DNA from: Mixophyes australis
Taxonomy: Eukaryota > Chordata > Amphibia > Anura > Limnodynastidae
Assembly: GCA_036250195.1 (NCBI GenBank)
Contig: JAVHZZ010000002.1
Coordinates: forward strand, 272,619,579-272,683,578
DNA: 64,000 nucleotides
Direction: 5' to 3'
In this document: piece by piece, positions 1-11,494 of the stretch
Layout: the number at the start of each line of letters is the position of its first letter
How positions within the stretch are numbered: position 1 is the first letter of the stretch
Notes under the pieces: generated by a model
The model's input: the letters and a program-made list of their open reading frames with translations, nothing else
Told to the model about the DNA's origin: nothing
Database searches by the model: none
Made by a program: the position numbers and the translations under genes

Positions 1-555
1 TTATGTGTATCCACAAATACCTGGAAATGATTGATTCCATTGGTGGGAGCGAAATTTAAGCCCTTTTCTAGAAGAGATATTTCTTCTTGAGAAAGTTCTT
101 TAGAGCTTAGATTAATGATCTTCACTTTTCCTCCTAAATTCTTCTCTGTTTGTATTTTGACATTATTTTCCTCAGAATTAATGGTTTCAATATCATTCCC
201 ATACTTTAACTGTTTCATTTTCTCTTTATTTTCCTTTTTATGTCTCTTGAATTTTTCATATTTATTTTGTTTATTGCCACCCCTTTTACCCCGCTTAGTT
301 TTAGATGTTAATGAACTTCTCTTCTGAAGGGCCGGTTTTTCACTAAAAAAGGAGAATCTCTTTGATAGTGTTCAAAAGTATCATAACGATTATGGCACGG
401 TATTTTATAGTTGTTCCTCTGATTTTCCCAATGTTTACCATAATTGTTTTTTCTTGTGACTTTTTGCCATTTAGGACCCCTATGGGTGCAATCAGTATCA
501 TTGTGATACATATCCCTCTCGGAGTATTTTCTATCAATCTTAGAATCTGTCACAT
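1..555 (-). pseudogene. Penelope-like element, N-terminal fragment
   Basis: An open minus-strand frame runs from about 340 to the left edge. It begins with a lysine/arginine-rich stretch (KTKRGKRGGNKQNKYEK) and continues to the motif LSQEEISLLEKGLKFAPTN near 50-110. A block ending in 'LLxKGLxFxPT' is typical of the region before the reverse transcriptase in Penelope-like elements such as Neptune of Xenopus. Upstream (340-555) the match appears to continue in another frame (FLVKNRPFRR), so there is a frameshift near 310-340. This upstream part is fused in frame to the L1 ORF2 on its right. The element leaves the window to the left. The family call is from motif memory; the exact right boundary is uncertain. 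Confidence 0.6.
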
Positions 556-3500
556 AATTATGCCAGGCTCTCCACTTAATCAGCGGGGACGATGTTGACA
601 TGGAATATGGGACACCCAGGGTTTCCATTTTGAAATTGAAATTAATTTTGGAGATTATCTTGGCCAGAGTAGGGGGGAGAGGCCGTTTCCAAGCCTGAGC
701 TATAGCTGCTTTGGTTGCTATCAGTATCTGGCCTGTCACGTATCTATCCCAACTGGGAAGAGAGGGGGGATAATATTGCAATAAAGCTAATTCTTGTGTG
801 GGGAGGACCGAGTGACGAAGGACTGAGCTTATCAATTGAAAGGCCTTATTCCATATAGGCCTTATTACAGGGCATGACCAAAATATATGGAAAATATCAC
901 CATGCTCAGAACAATTACGCCAACATAGTGGGGATATGGAAGGCCAGATTTTATGAAGTTTGTCTGGGGTAACATATATTCTATTCAATAATTTTACCAA
1001 CATCTCAGTGTGATTAAGGCACTTGGACATTTTAAAGGAGTTGGCGAAAATATGTTCCCAGTCTTCCTCTGACAAATCTAACTGAAGTTCTGATTCCCAT
1101 TGGATCTGAGGTTTAGCCTTAGGAGCGATATCAATATTCAAAAAGGTTTTATACCAGAGGGCAATACTGGCTCTACTACTACCTTTAGTTAATGGGGAGT
1201 AATATCTGGCTAAAGGAGGGCCTATTGCCGGAATACTCAACGGTAAGGAAGTTAATAGATGCCTGATTTGGAGGTATTTGTAAAAGTCACCTTTGGGCAA
1301 CGAATATAGGGCACTGAGGTGAGAGTAGGAGAAGAGCCCACCCGAGTCCAGCAAGTGTCCTAGAGTCCGAATACCCCTACCAATCCATCCAGAGAGATTC
1401 AAGTCCGGTATTTGTTTGGCGATCATCCGTAGAGACACACCCGTCGTGGGACACAACAACCCCTCGGTACTCTGGCATAATCGATCCCACACAGTCAAGG
1501 TATCTCTGATAAGAGCCGGCAAGGTCTCCACAGGAGGTCTCCACTGGACAGGTATCCATAAAAGATCTGTCAAGGGGAATTCTGGAGTACACGCTACCTC
1601 CAGATCTACCCAGGGTTTCACTCCCCCTGGGAGATACCAATCTCGAACCTGGGATAAAATACAAGCCTTGTGATATTTTGTCAAGTGAGGGAGGGCCAGT
1701 CCCCCTTGCCGTTTTCCTCTAGTCATACGCTGCATAGCAATACGGGGGGGTTTGGACTTCCAGACATATGTTTTCAACAGGGAAGTCAATTTGGCCAGCA
1801 GCCCCGGGGGAAGACAAAGTGGGAGCATGCGAAATAAGTACATTAAATGAGGGAGAAGCATCATTTTGAACGCTGAGATCCTGCCTAACCAGGAGACCTC
1901 AAAGCACATCCATGAGCCTATAAGCTTCAATAGTTGTTGATGTAATATAGAGAAATTATGTTCTAGAATTAAATCTAAGTGAGGGGTTATCTGAATCCCA
2001 AGATAAGTAAGTCCAGTAGTTTTCCAAGAGTAATTAAATTTAACTTTTAAAGCCTGTAATACGTCTACCGGGACATTTATAGGGAGAACTTCCGTCTTTG
2101 AAGTATTCAATTTATAAAGGGAGGCTTTCCCAAACTGTAACAGCAGGTCCTGGATCGCTGGTAGCGAGGTCTCCGGGTTAGTCACAAATAGGAGCACGTC
2201 GTCAGCGAATAGACACACTTTATGGGATGTCCCTTTCACCTCTAGGCCTGAGCATCTTTGGTCCAGTCTTATCCGTGCCGCCAACGGTTCTATGGCCATC
2301 AGATATATTATGGGGGACATGGGGCAGCCCTGTCGGGTCCCGTTAGTAATTGAAAAATTCAGAGAAAGAAATCCATCACTATACACTCGCGCTGAAGGGT
2401 TCAAGTATAGGGATAGTATGGCCTTTAAGATGTTGCCAGCGAATCCAAAGGTGTGAAGAACCTGAGTCATATAAGACCAGTGTAACCTATCAAACGCCTT
2501 TTCAGCATCCAGGGATAACAATAACATGCTATCATTATTCTTATGGCATTGTTCTATTAAGTGAAGTATACGCCTCAAATTATCAGGTCCCTGTCTACCT
2601 GTCACGAAGCCCACCTGATCTGGGTGGATCAGTTTCGGGATGATAGGAGCGAGTCTGTTAGCAATCAGTTTTGCAAATATTTTAACATCAGAATTTAAAA
2701 GGGCTATGGGACGATAGTTCTTGCAATCATATAGGGTCTTTTCCAGGTTTGGAGATAACTACTATATGGGATTCTAACATCTCAGAAGGGAAGGAACCAG
2801 AGCGGGTCCCGGCCTCATATAATTGGAGAAGGATAGGTGACAGTACATCTTGAAATGTGGAGAAGAATGAGTTGCTTTATCCATCAGTACCAGGTGCCTT
2901 ATTCTTAGGGAGTTGTTTAATGACCCTGTCTATCTCATCTAAGGACCAAGGGGCATTTAGTTCCTGTCTGAGAGAGGGGGATATGGTTGGTAGGGGGAGA
3001 TCTCTCAAGAAGGTGGCAATATCATGATCTGTCGGTTGATGGGTAGAGGAGTCGGTATGTAAATTATATAAGTCTGTATAGAAAGCTGCAAAAGAGTCTG
3101 CAATAGCTTTAGGGTTAGTAATCTTAGCACCCTTGGAAGTCATAATGGTTTTAATACGATTTCGAGCTTGCAGTCCCCTAAGTATACGTGCCAGCAATCC
3201 GCTCGCTCCGTTACCTACTACATAATATTTTTGGCGTAGTTTAGATAGTGCCATTTGGGTAAGCTGCATAAGAAGTTTTTGTAATTCTGCTTTGACCTGT
3301 GTTCTCTCAAGGTTTAGTGCTTTGGACGGGTGTGTTTTGTTCTGGGTGTCTAATAGTTTAAGTTTCGCCTCTAGTTTCGTCTGTAGAAATAAGTTCGCCT
3401 TATGTAGTCTAGAAGCTACTTGAATAATCCTGCCCCGAACTACCGCCTTAAGGGTGCACCAATAAGTAAAGACCAAGGTATCAGCTGGGTCATTAGTTTG

Positions 3501-4322
3501 TGTGAAGGAGTGAATAGCATCTTTTATCTCTAATTTTGCCTCTAGCGAGAGTAATAGGTGTTCTGGCATCCGCCATGGCCGTAACGCAAAGGGCGTTCGG
3601 TTCGATTTCCATGTCCATGTCACAAGAGCGTGGTCAGACCACGACATGGGGAGAATCTGCGTTTTATGTGTATTTTGTAAGGACCATTTGTCTGAGAGGA
3701 TGAGATCAATCCTGGAGTAGGTATTATGAACTGTTGAGAAGTAGGTGTAATCTCTATCTTTAGGGTTAGCTGTTCTCCATACATCATATAATCCAAATTC
3801 GGCCAAAAGTCTACCCAGAGCCATATCCGAGTTGGTAGAGGATTGTGGCTGTTTAGATCCTGGTTTTAGAGATCTGTCTAATTTGGGTTCCACTACTAGA
3901 TTGAAATCACCCATTATCACCAAACAGCCTCTTTTAACCTTTTCAATCAATGCTAAAATATTTTTCAGGAAGTTAAGTTGTCTGGAATTAGGGGCGTACA
4001 GTGACACTAAAGTTATCCATTTCTCATTCAATTGTCCTATAACTATCAGATATCTACCCATCTTGTCTTCCACTGAAGTAGAAAGTTTAAAAGAACATTT
4101 AGAGCTAAGTAGAATGGCAACTCCGCATTTATTATGAGGCCCATTCGCAGTGTAACAAATAGGGAAACGCCGGTCCCTGAAGACAGGTGGGGCTTTGGCA
4201 GCAAAGTGTGTCTCCTGGATTGCTATTATGTCAGCTTTCGCTTTATGAAATGATGTTAACGCCAGTCTACGTTTAGCAGGGGAGTTAAGTCCTCTAGCAT
4301 TTTGAGACATAAATGTAACCAT
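556..4322 (-). pseudogene. L1 ORF2: endonuclease and reverse transcriptase, broken
   Basis: ORF2 nicks target DNA and copies the element RNA at the nick. It starts at the ATG ending at 4322, followed within a few residues by SQNARGLNS, the usual start of an L1-type endonuclease. Endonuclease motifs follow: IQETHF, GDFNLV, RIDLILSD, SDHALV. After a conserved APGTDG there is an in-frame TAA near 2874, then a frameshift near 2735, after which the reverse transcriptase resumes with KNYRPIALLNSD, SLDAEKAFDRLHW, GTRQGCPMSP and the catalytic LFADDVLLF. The C-terminal Cys/His motif (CWRNC, then HIFWSC) lies near 900. The frame has no stop of its own at the L1 end and runs to 308 through Penelope sequence. 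Apart from the two lesions the protein is well preserved, suggesting a fairly young insertion. Confidence 0.85.
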
Positions 4323-4783
4323 TACTTAAAAGGAGGGATTAGAGGTATTACAACTAATAAACTATCTATGAGGCACAGGTCAAATATGACCTGGCCTCTT
4401 AAGTGAGTCAAAGTAATTGTCTTCAGGTGCTGTTACAATGGGTGAGAGGAGGGGCAAAAGAGGGGGAGTTATATATCCCCTCTGGGGGGTGGGGGAACAG
4501 AAATAATCCCAAATATAGGATTAACATTTTTGACGGAGAGGGGAAATACCGGCAAAATCACAAACTTGGGGTGCGCGGCCTGGGCCAATCAGCACCACCG
4601 CCCGCATGTACAACCCAAACCATAAACCATCTAAAGACGAATAGTCAGATAAAGAGATATGAGCACACATCAGAAACTATCTCAAAGTATGGATATCATA
4701 ACAAATATATAGCGTTTTTACCTTCCCTAAACACAAAGAAATAACATGTATTACAATGTCAAGAGAGAGAGTATTTATATCAG

Positions 4784-4852
<69 letters not shown>

Positions 4853-5499
4853 TTAGTAAGAGACAAGCATCCCTTTCCCTATATATGAAAAAGCCCAAAT
4901 AGCTATCCCGGTAAGAGGAAATATAAATGGTAATCAAATTTTATATATCCCAACTTTGTATTCAATTAAAGCGCCCTCTTAACAATAATATAACAAATAT
5001 ATAAAATATATGTGAAAACAGAGGTGAGCCTTATCTGAAAGGTGGGTCAGCATGGAGTCGTCCCTCCGTTATATCTCAGTCTCTAGATACCGTGAAGGCA
5101 CTGCATCCATGTGGTGGACCGTATCTGTAGGAAAAGGCAATATCTGATCCGTATATACATAGATATGGAGGGGTATCCAACAACGAGCAATAACCTAACT
5201 TTACAACTGAGGAACCCGCTCAATATACTGTAGTAGGACCTAGAACCGTTCGTCTAAGTCTCCAAAGTCATTGGATACAACAACACTCATCTAGGGCCCA
5301 GAAATAGTCGGATGGACTTGATAAGTATTTGCTCCAACGGATCTTTCTGTATTGTCTTTAAGGAGAAGAGTCCTCGGAGAGTTTGTATAGCTCTGACCGA
5401 CTATTTTCGTTATCAGAGGAAGAATGTGTACTTGGGTCTCAGTCCAAATAAGAAAGAGCTCAAACCGAACTAGGGAGTTCCTCCCGAGATGGAGATTCT
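4323..5499 (-). other. L1 inter-ORF spacer
   Basis: No open frame here resembles a known protein. The stretch separates the end of ORF1 from the start of ORF2 and contains a pure AT dinucleotide run. At nearly 1.2 kb it is much longer than the short inter-ORF gap of mammalian L1; it could include an unrecognised insertion. Confidence 0.5.
4788..4845. repeat. (TA)n microsatellite
   Basis: About 29 uninterrupted TA dinucleotides, followed by a short CA run. Confidence 0.98.
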
Positions 5500-6484
5500 C
5501 TACGTCTCGATCCCCCGAGTAGACCAATCGTTGGAAATGTGGGTTCTAGCTTTGGGATCAGACTGTATAACTGGAAGGTTCCAGGACGTTAGGAGCTTTG
5601 TCCCTTCCTCGACTGAGTTTATGATATGTAGCACGTTGTGTCTGTGGATCAAAAGTTTCACTGGGAACCCCCATCTGTAGGAAATATCATTACTTCTTAG
5701 AGCTCTAGTGACTGATTGGAAAGCTCTTCGCTTCGCCACCGTGTGTTGGGAAAAATCTGGGAACACTTGAATATTCTGTAGGAGATCTGTGCCCTCTGCT
5801 TCCCTGGCTGTCTGCAGGATACGTTCCTTAATATGGAAGAAGTGGACGCATAATACGGTATCTCTGGGAACGGTGTCTGGAACTCTTATTTTTAGGGAGC
5901 CGATGTATGCGGTCAATGGTTAAGTCTAATTTGGAAGCAGAAGGGAGAAGTTTCTGAAACAGATTTGTGGCAAAGGATGGTAAATCTGCATTTGAGATCT
6001 GCTCTGGTATTCCCCCAATTTTGAGGTTGTTGCGACGCGATCTATCCTCCATATCCGCCATCTTATCCCTCACTGTGGCAACCTCTGCCTCCAGTTGTTC
6101 ATGAGCTGTAATTAGCTCATTATGTGAGGAGACCACCTCTTCTGACTTGTTCTCTAGCTGGACCGTCCTGGAACCTAATGCAGCCACCTCTGCTTGAATG
6201 GCTCTCATGGAGGCTCTCAGTTGCGATGATAAGTCGGCTTTCAAAGAAGCTAATAAGGATTGCATTGACTTAAGCGAAATCGGTGCCTCAGGATCGGTCA
6301 TACGAATAGGAGACTCAGAAGGTGGGGTAGATGTCGAAGCAATATCCAGCTGTTCAGAGTCATCGCCCCGTCCACTCCCCGCTTCCCGAAGGGGGGACAT
6401 AAATCGCTGTTTGTTTTGTCTAAAGAAGGGAAGCTGCGCAGTTGTGCTAGGCGGGTTAAGCTTTTTGATCCTTCTTGGAGCCAT
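5500..6484 (-). pseudogene. L1 ORF1: RNA-binding chaperone, frameshifted
   Basis: ORF1 proteins of the L1 clade coat the element RNA as trimers. The ATG ends at 6484 (MAPRRIKKLN). Residues of roughly 70-150 form a coiled coil rich in heptad leucine, alanine and glutamate, followed by MEDRSRRNNLKIGGIPE, the signature that opens the RNA-recognition domain of L1 ORF1p. Near 5890-5916 the frame shifts. The second frame continues with VPRDTVLCVHFFHIKERIL and AKRRAFQSVTRALR, which match the C-terminal domain, and ends at the stop at 5500. The pair would give a protein of about 320 residues, normal for the family. The frameshift makes this copy non-functional. Confidence 0.82.
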
Positions 6485-7640
6485 CTGGGTACGTTGTCAG
6501 GGCACTTAGTTCAATGGGAGTGTCAGTCAGATATGCAGACTCAACTTTGCAGAAGCTCTGGAGGGGGGTAACCAGACGGAGCTCTATATTGTTATAGATA
6601 AGGAGGTCAGTTAATTACTGGGTGATCCTTCCACGTTACACTGTTGACATAACATGAGGTTTGATCCCATGATTTAGTCGTGCTCAATCTCGTATAGTAG
6701 GACACATGCGGGCGGTGGTCAGAACATCTTGTAATTTACATGCGAATATTAGCTGGAACTGGATCCACTGACATCTGACAGCTATTACCCAGTCAATACA
6801 TTGCAATAAAACATATGACCACTAGATGGCGGCAACCCGCAGCAAATAGGACTGATCGTGGGTCTATAGAGAAATTACAGCCTGGGTACTGAAAGTGTTG
6901 GAGCAATTGAGTGAAGCAGATGATTTGATTTTAGCTGATCTGCAGCAGGTAGATATTAGAGGCTGGGGTGGATAATTTTACTTCCAGCTTGGCATAGGCT
7001 ACACAGGCAACACAGGTATTCAGTAAACTTTTCCACTGTGGGTATCAAGTTGAATGTAGATCTCTCTCTGAAAGCCCCAGACTGACCTGTAATGCAGCGC
7101 TGTCAGGATGATCAGCCAGTGCTGGGCTATCAGCAACGGTCTTGGGCAGTTTCTCAGGAGTCCTCCCCAATCCTAGGCGTGCCTATGAAGAATCGCTATA
7201 TGCCTTCCGATATTCGTCTGGTGAGGTCTGCAGGAGTATTCCCGAGCGCTTGCGAGGCCCCGCCCCTTCCAGAAGTCCTCCCTCAGCGGAGCAGTTGCTA
7301 CCTGAGGCCGGAAGTAGGCCCCCGCACTAAGGCGACCAGCGATGTCCTGACCCCGGCGGAGGCTCGTTTGCCGGTAAGTTGTACAGCAGGAGAGGGGCTA
7401 TTTACAGGGAAGATGTAACCCGGCCGGGTTCCGATGTCCACAGCGCACTCTCTCTCCGTCTGACGGGTCCAGCAGTCGCACTTGAGCCCAAGTGCACTCT
7501 AACGCCTCCCAGTTCCACCAGGACCCGATTTGGCCAGTCAGAATATGGGTATATTAAGGGAAAGAGGGTTTTTCCTAGAGTGGCTCGAGGAGCTCCCAGA
7601 AAATGCTGCCAGCTACTATGGCGTCCAGGCCACCCTTTTT
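6485..7640 (-). promoter_or_regulatory. Probable L1 5' leader/promoter region
   Basis: Upstream of ORF1 lies about 1.1 kb whose distal part (7080-7620) is rich in GC and CpG. In L1 elements the internal promoter sits in this leader. No ORF here looks real. The assignment rests on position and base composition alone. Confidence 0.45.
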
Positions 7641-8225
7641 TAATTTTTATTAATGTCAATTATACAATTAAATATTTTACCCCTACATCCATGGTAGATG
7701 AACAGTTTTAATCATTTGCAATGTGAATTCATTGATGTATATTATAATAATAGTAATAATAATAACAGTTGGACTTTAAATTGTTTGACATTTTTTGCCT
7801 TTCGTTTATTTTTGGGGAGAATTAGGTGTTTGCTTTTATCTGTGGATATTGTCTATTTGTTTGGATTCACAGCTGCTTGTTGTCTCTGTTGTAGCTCTAC
7901 ACAAATTTCAACATGCAATATAGGCATATTCCACAAAATGGAACAGGAATCGAACAAAATTGATGAAAATTGATTGTCTAACAGATTGAGCATTACATAA
8001 ATTATATAGACCTGAATGACAAGCACAATGTTTGAAACCATAAACCTAGCTAACAGTGTTCCTAAAAATTATACAACACAACACAGGCACTAAGGGCAAA
8101 ATGAAGGTTTAAGGATAAACAATAAAGAATTATACAGACATTCTCTTGTTCTCAGACATGCAAAATGTGTCATCGGTTATTTTGAATTGTAAATAAATAT
8201 AAATGCGAATTCAATTCTAATAATT
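7641..8225. other. AT-rich intergenic sequence
   Basis: AT-rich DNA with a short ATA/ATT trinucleotide tract near 7740-7765. No coding potential or recognisable element seen. Confidence 0.5.
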
Positions 8226-8435
8226 TGCAATCATATATATACACATGCACGATACAGCACTCTATAGACAGAACAAACCCCAAAATATATACTAGCGTAC
8301 TCTTCTATAAGTGACACATTGGAGTAAACCCACAGAAACATGGGGATATACACAGATACAGGCATGACTCTGGATTCGAACTCAAAGCTACTGTTGGCAG
8401 CTGGTTTGTCTCACCACTAAGGCATACTACAGATG
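8226..8435 (-). mobile_element. tRNA-derived SINE (candidate)
   Basis: On the minus strand a box A-like segment (TTAGTGGTGAG, about 8415-8425) is followed after about 35 bases by a perfect box B (GAGTTCGAATCC, about 8373-8384), the spacing of a tRNA-type RNA polymerase III promoter. The tRNA-like head is followed by a body of about 120 bp and a TATATA-type tail at the low-coordinate end. It does not fold as a complete modern tRNA, so a SINE is the likelier reading. Family not identified. Confidence 0.55.
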
Positions 8436-9480
8436 AAAACAAACACCAAAATACAGGCACTAGTGGCAACCTAAAGTGTTAATGAGTATAATTAAATGAA
8501 CAATAGCACACACCTTCTTAATTACCAACATGAAGAATCATATTTTCTTAAAAAAATATTAAAATAAGAATGTCTATGCAAATACATCTCAGAATAAATC
8601 ACAATCATAAATAAACACAAACAAAAATCTGCAATTATTTTGTGATCGGGCTGCCTCTGCCCCTGCTGAGATTATCAGATGGGAGTTTTCTAGCTATAGC
8701 AAATAATGTTGATGGTTGACTGTTAGAGCTTAGGTGGAAAAAGACCAAATGAAAGGCTTTCATTGATGTACTACCAGGCCTTAGCTGGGACATGTCTGCC
8801 TCACATGAAAAATAAACAATAATCAACCATAGTCTGTGTTAATCATATATCTGACTCACTATGTGAATGTTCTTTTCTGCCCAGGTAAATAAAGTAAGTG
8901 TTGTGTCTGTTTATTGACTTTAAGGTACTGATTTGTCAATGTGTTCTAATGGAGATACCTTATGAAGGTTAATGTCTTTCATTTTGAGGATAAGTGAGAA
9001 ACAGACACCATTTTATTTAATAGTTAAATGTGTGTAATTTTTTTTATAACAGACCTTAGACCCAGCTGACAGTGGGAGCACCATGGAGGTGCAGCAAGGA
9101 TCATTTCATGGAGGAGGAACAGGCCATGAAGGAGTTGCATTTGTAAGCATGGAAGTATCTATAGTTAACAATGTTATTCCTTTTAGGTTATTGGGGGACC
9201 TGCATTACAGTTAAGGCATCAGAAATTGAAAACTTTACAGCTTGAAAGTACAGGTGTGTACAAAGAGTACACAGTCAAGTAATATTTTGTTTCAAAATGG
9301 CCTAAGGTTGATCCCTTTTTCTCTAATATTTCAAACAAAGACAGCCTGTCACTACCTGCATCCTGCAGCTCCTGTCTGCAGGTACTTTGTTGGACCTTTG
9401 TATAAATTTGTACCCTGCCTGTAGTACCACTGTCCACCAAAGGGGCCACTGTAGTACTTAGACTGCTCTTACCTGCCTCA
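8436..9480. other. Intergenic sequence, no gene recognised
   Basis: AT-rich single-copy-looking DNA. The only stretch with any coding look is 9053-9142, bounded by AG and GTAAGC and open for 30 codons, discussed as a weak candidate exon. Nothing else supported. Confidence 0.4.
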
Positions 9481-10420
9481 TTATTGCTGGAACCTTAAAC
9501 ACCTGCTTCTGACCTCTATAGACTGCCTGCCCCAAGCAACCTTTGCCAGATCATTAACTCAACCTGATCGGAAGCATCCTTTGACTCCTGTTCCTGGTTA
9601 TTCTTTCCTGTGTACCTGACCTTGTGGTTTTTCTGTTCATTCCACTGCTGCTGACACAGCTCATCATCTATCTGGTTCCTAAATTATACACCTGTGTGGA
9701 TCTCTGTGATTCTGCTTTCTACAGCTCATTGATTCTCAGTGTAGCCCGTTCTTGGTATGTCTACACTGACTTGTGAAGACTTGGGTCCAGCTTACCTGTT
9801 CCTGTATCTCTGCATGACTGACTGAGCCCTGTTCATTCCTGGATATCAACTCACAGAGATACCATTCTTTCCAGAACTTCAGCTCAGCTGCACCGGTGTG
9901 TCCAAGCTAAAGTTCTCAGCTCACAGAGCTCCCTTACCTGTTCCTATATTTCTGCATGTCTGACTCAGCTCTGCTTATTCCTGGATATCAGCTCACAGAC
10001 TTCACCATCCTTTCCAGCATCTCAGCCCTACTGTTCAGTGTGACTAATTTACAAGATCTCTGCTCACTGAGTCCCCCTACCTGTATCTGTATTTCTGCAT
10101 GACAAACCCAGGGTCCATATTCCCTGCCATGAATCGTGACAGTAAGAACAGGTCACTCATCTCACCACCTCTTCCAGAGGTATCCAACCCTGCAATCCAC
10201 AGGCCACTCATCTCCCCACCTTTCCAGAGGTATTTACCCTGCAACACGCTGACTACTGCATCTCTCCATCGCCTTACAGTATTGCCTATTCTGCTGTTAA
10301 GAATTGTGGTTAACGTACCGGTTATTGCCTCCTGAACCTGTATTACTTGTGTTTCTAATAAACCACTTAGTTCACCTACTTTCCCTCCGTGGTCTTGCCT
10401 TGGGAAACCGGACACAGCCA
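9481..10420 (+). mobile_element. LTR-like block (candidate)
   Basis: Pyrimidine-rich sequence with an internal tandem repeat and an AATAAA signal at 10357-10362 followed by a T- and C-rich segment (CCTCCGTGGTCTTGCC), a layout often seen in the 3' part of Gypsy-type LTRs. No flanking gag or pol is present, so if this is an LTR it is solo. The termini are not defined. Confidence 0.35.
9791..10115 (+). repeat. About 143-bp tandem repeat, 2.3 copies
   Basis: The phrase cttacctgttcct starts at 9791 and 9933, and a diverged version starts near 10077. Each unit also contains 'ctgcatg..tgactgag/ctcag' and 'attcctggatatca(a/g)ctcacag'. Period about 142-144 bp, copies clearly diverged. Confidence 0.75.
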
Positions 10421-10599
10421 TTATGGGTTCCAGCATGACCTCCTTTGCAACACCTCTAATCATGAGATAAAACTTACATGCATGTGTTTGTGGTTCTATT
10501 TGATTTGTTTTTTGCTTTTTTTTTTAAAGTTTTTATTTAATGTTTGTTTTTATTTTGTGTTCATTTGATTACTGAAATTGTGTTTATAAAATCAAATTA

Positions 10600-11090
10600 T
10601 TTTTTTTTGCAATACTCATTCTCCTGTAACTCTCTGCTGCTATTGACACTGTTGAACACCCTCTTCTACTACACATCCTTCACTGCATTGTCCATCTGGA
10701 CACAGTTCTCTCTTGGGTCACTTCCCACCTCCGGCACATTCTCCTTTCCACTCTCACTCTCTATTGAGGTCTCACAAGGCTCCTTTTTTTTTCTTAATGT
10801 TGTACTTTAATATAGCACATCTTGTCTTTGGGTACTAATTTGGTCATTTGGCCTCCAATACCACCTCTACGCTGACAATACCCAAATGTACATTGCTTTC
10901 CCTGATCTATTTCTTTCAACACTATCGGTTGTAAACCACTGTCTTTCTGCATTTGCCCCATGGATGTCACAACAATAGCTAAAGCAAATCATGTTATATA
11001 CAGAGCTCATTATTGTCCCACATTCCAGTCACCAACTGCCCTGCAATCTCACTCACTGTCAATAGCACCGCTATACCCTCTGTGTTGTAT
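10600..11090 (+). pseudogene. L2 LINE reverse transcriptase relic
   Basis: Degenerate plus-strand copy of the L2 reverse transcriptase. Recognisable islands are 'AIDTVEHPLLL' (the AFDTVDH motif), 'DTVLSWVTS' and a decayed 'YHLYADNTQMYIAFPD' near 10865-10905. There are several stops and frameshifts. It parallels the better copy just downstream and shares its orientation, so both may come from one older insertion region. Confidence 0.65.
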
Positions 11091-11494
11091 AAAATCTAAA
11101 TACGGAGTAAGTTTGTGAGGAGGATAGGAAGACCAGATTCATGAAGCAAATTATGGCCCTGATGAAGAGTATATAAATTATCTATTATTTTATATATGAA
11201 CAGAACATATAAGAGATTCAGCCACAATTGAATGAGCACACTGGCTTGGCACAAAACCTTCCTTCCCCCCATTGGAAACATGGCTTGTGAATACTTGAAA
11301 AAAACAGTCTTCAGTTGGTCAGTAATTAGCATATGAATGCTGTGAGCAGTTTCTGTGGAAGGCAGTCTCCTCACCCACAAGAAAAGGTTTACACAAGGAA
11401 GAAGGTTCTCTTCATGCTCTGTCCCTAGCCATAGCTCCTAGGTGGACAGGCAGATAAGTAAGTTGCCGACCGCCTTCACAGGCCCTGGCTAGTA
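11091..11494. other. Spacer between L2 copies
   Basis: No conserved motif or convincing ORF seen in about 400 bp. Confidence 0.4.

Larger units (their letters stand above)
556..7640 (-). mobile_element. L1-clade LINE, nearly full length, broken
   Basis: A minus-strand non-LTR retrotransposon with 5' leader, ORF1 (coiled coil plus RNA-binding C-terminal half) and ORF2 (AP endonuclease, reverse transcriptase, Cys/His tail), which is the L1 layout. ORF1 carries a frameshift; ORF2 carries one stop and one frameshift. No poly(A) tail is seen at the 3' side, where the sequence runs directly into a Penelope fragment. The spacer between the ORFs is unusually long (about 1.2 kb) and contains an AT microsatellite. 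The right border is placed where the GC-rich leader turns to AT-rich DNA, so it is approximate. Confidence 0.8.
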
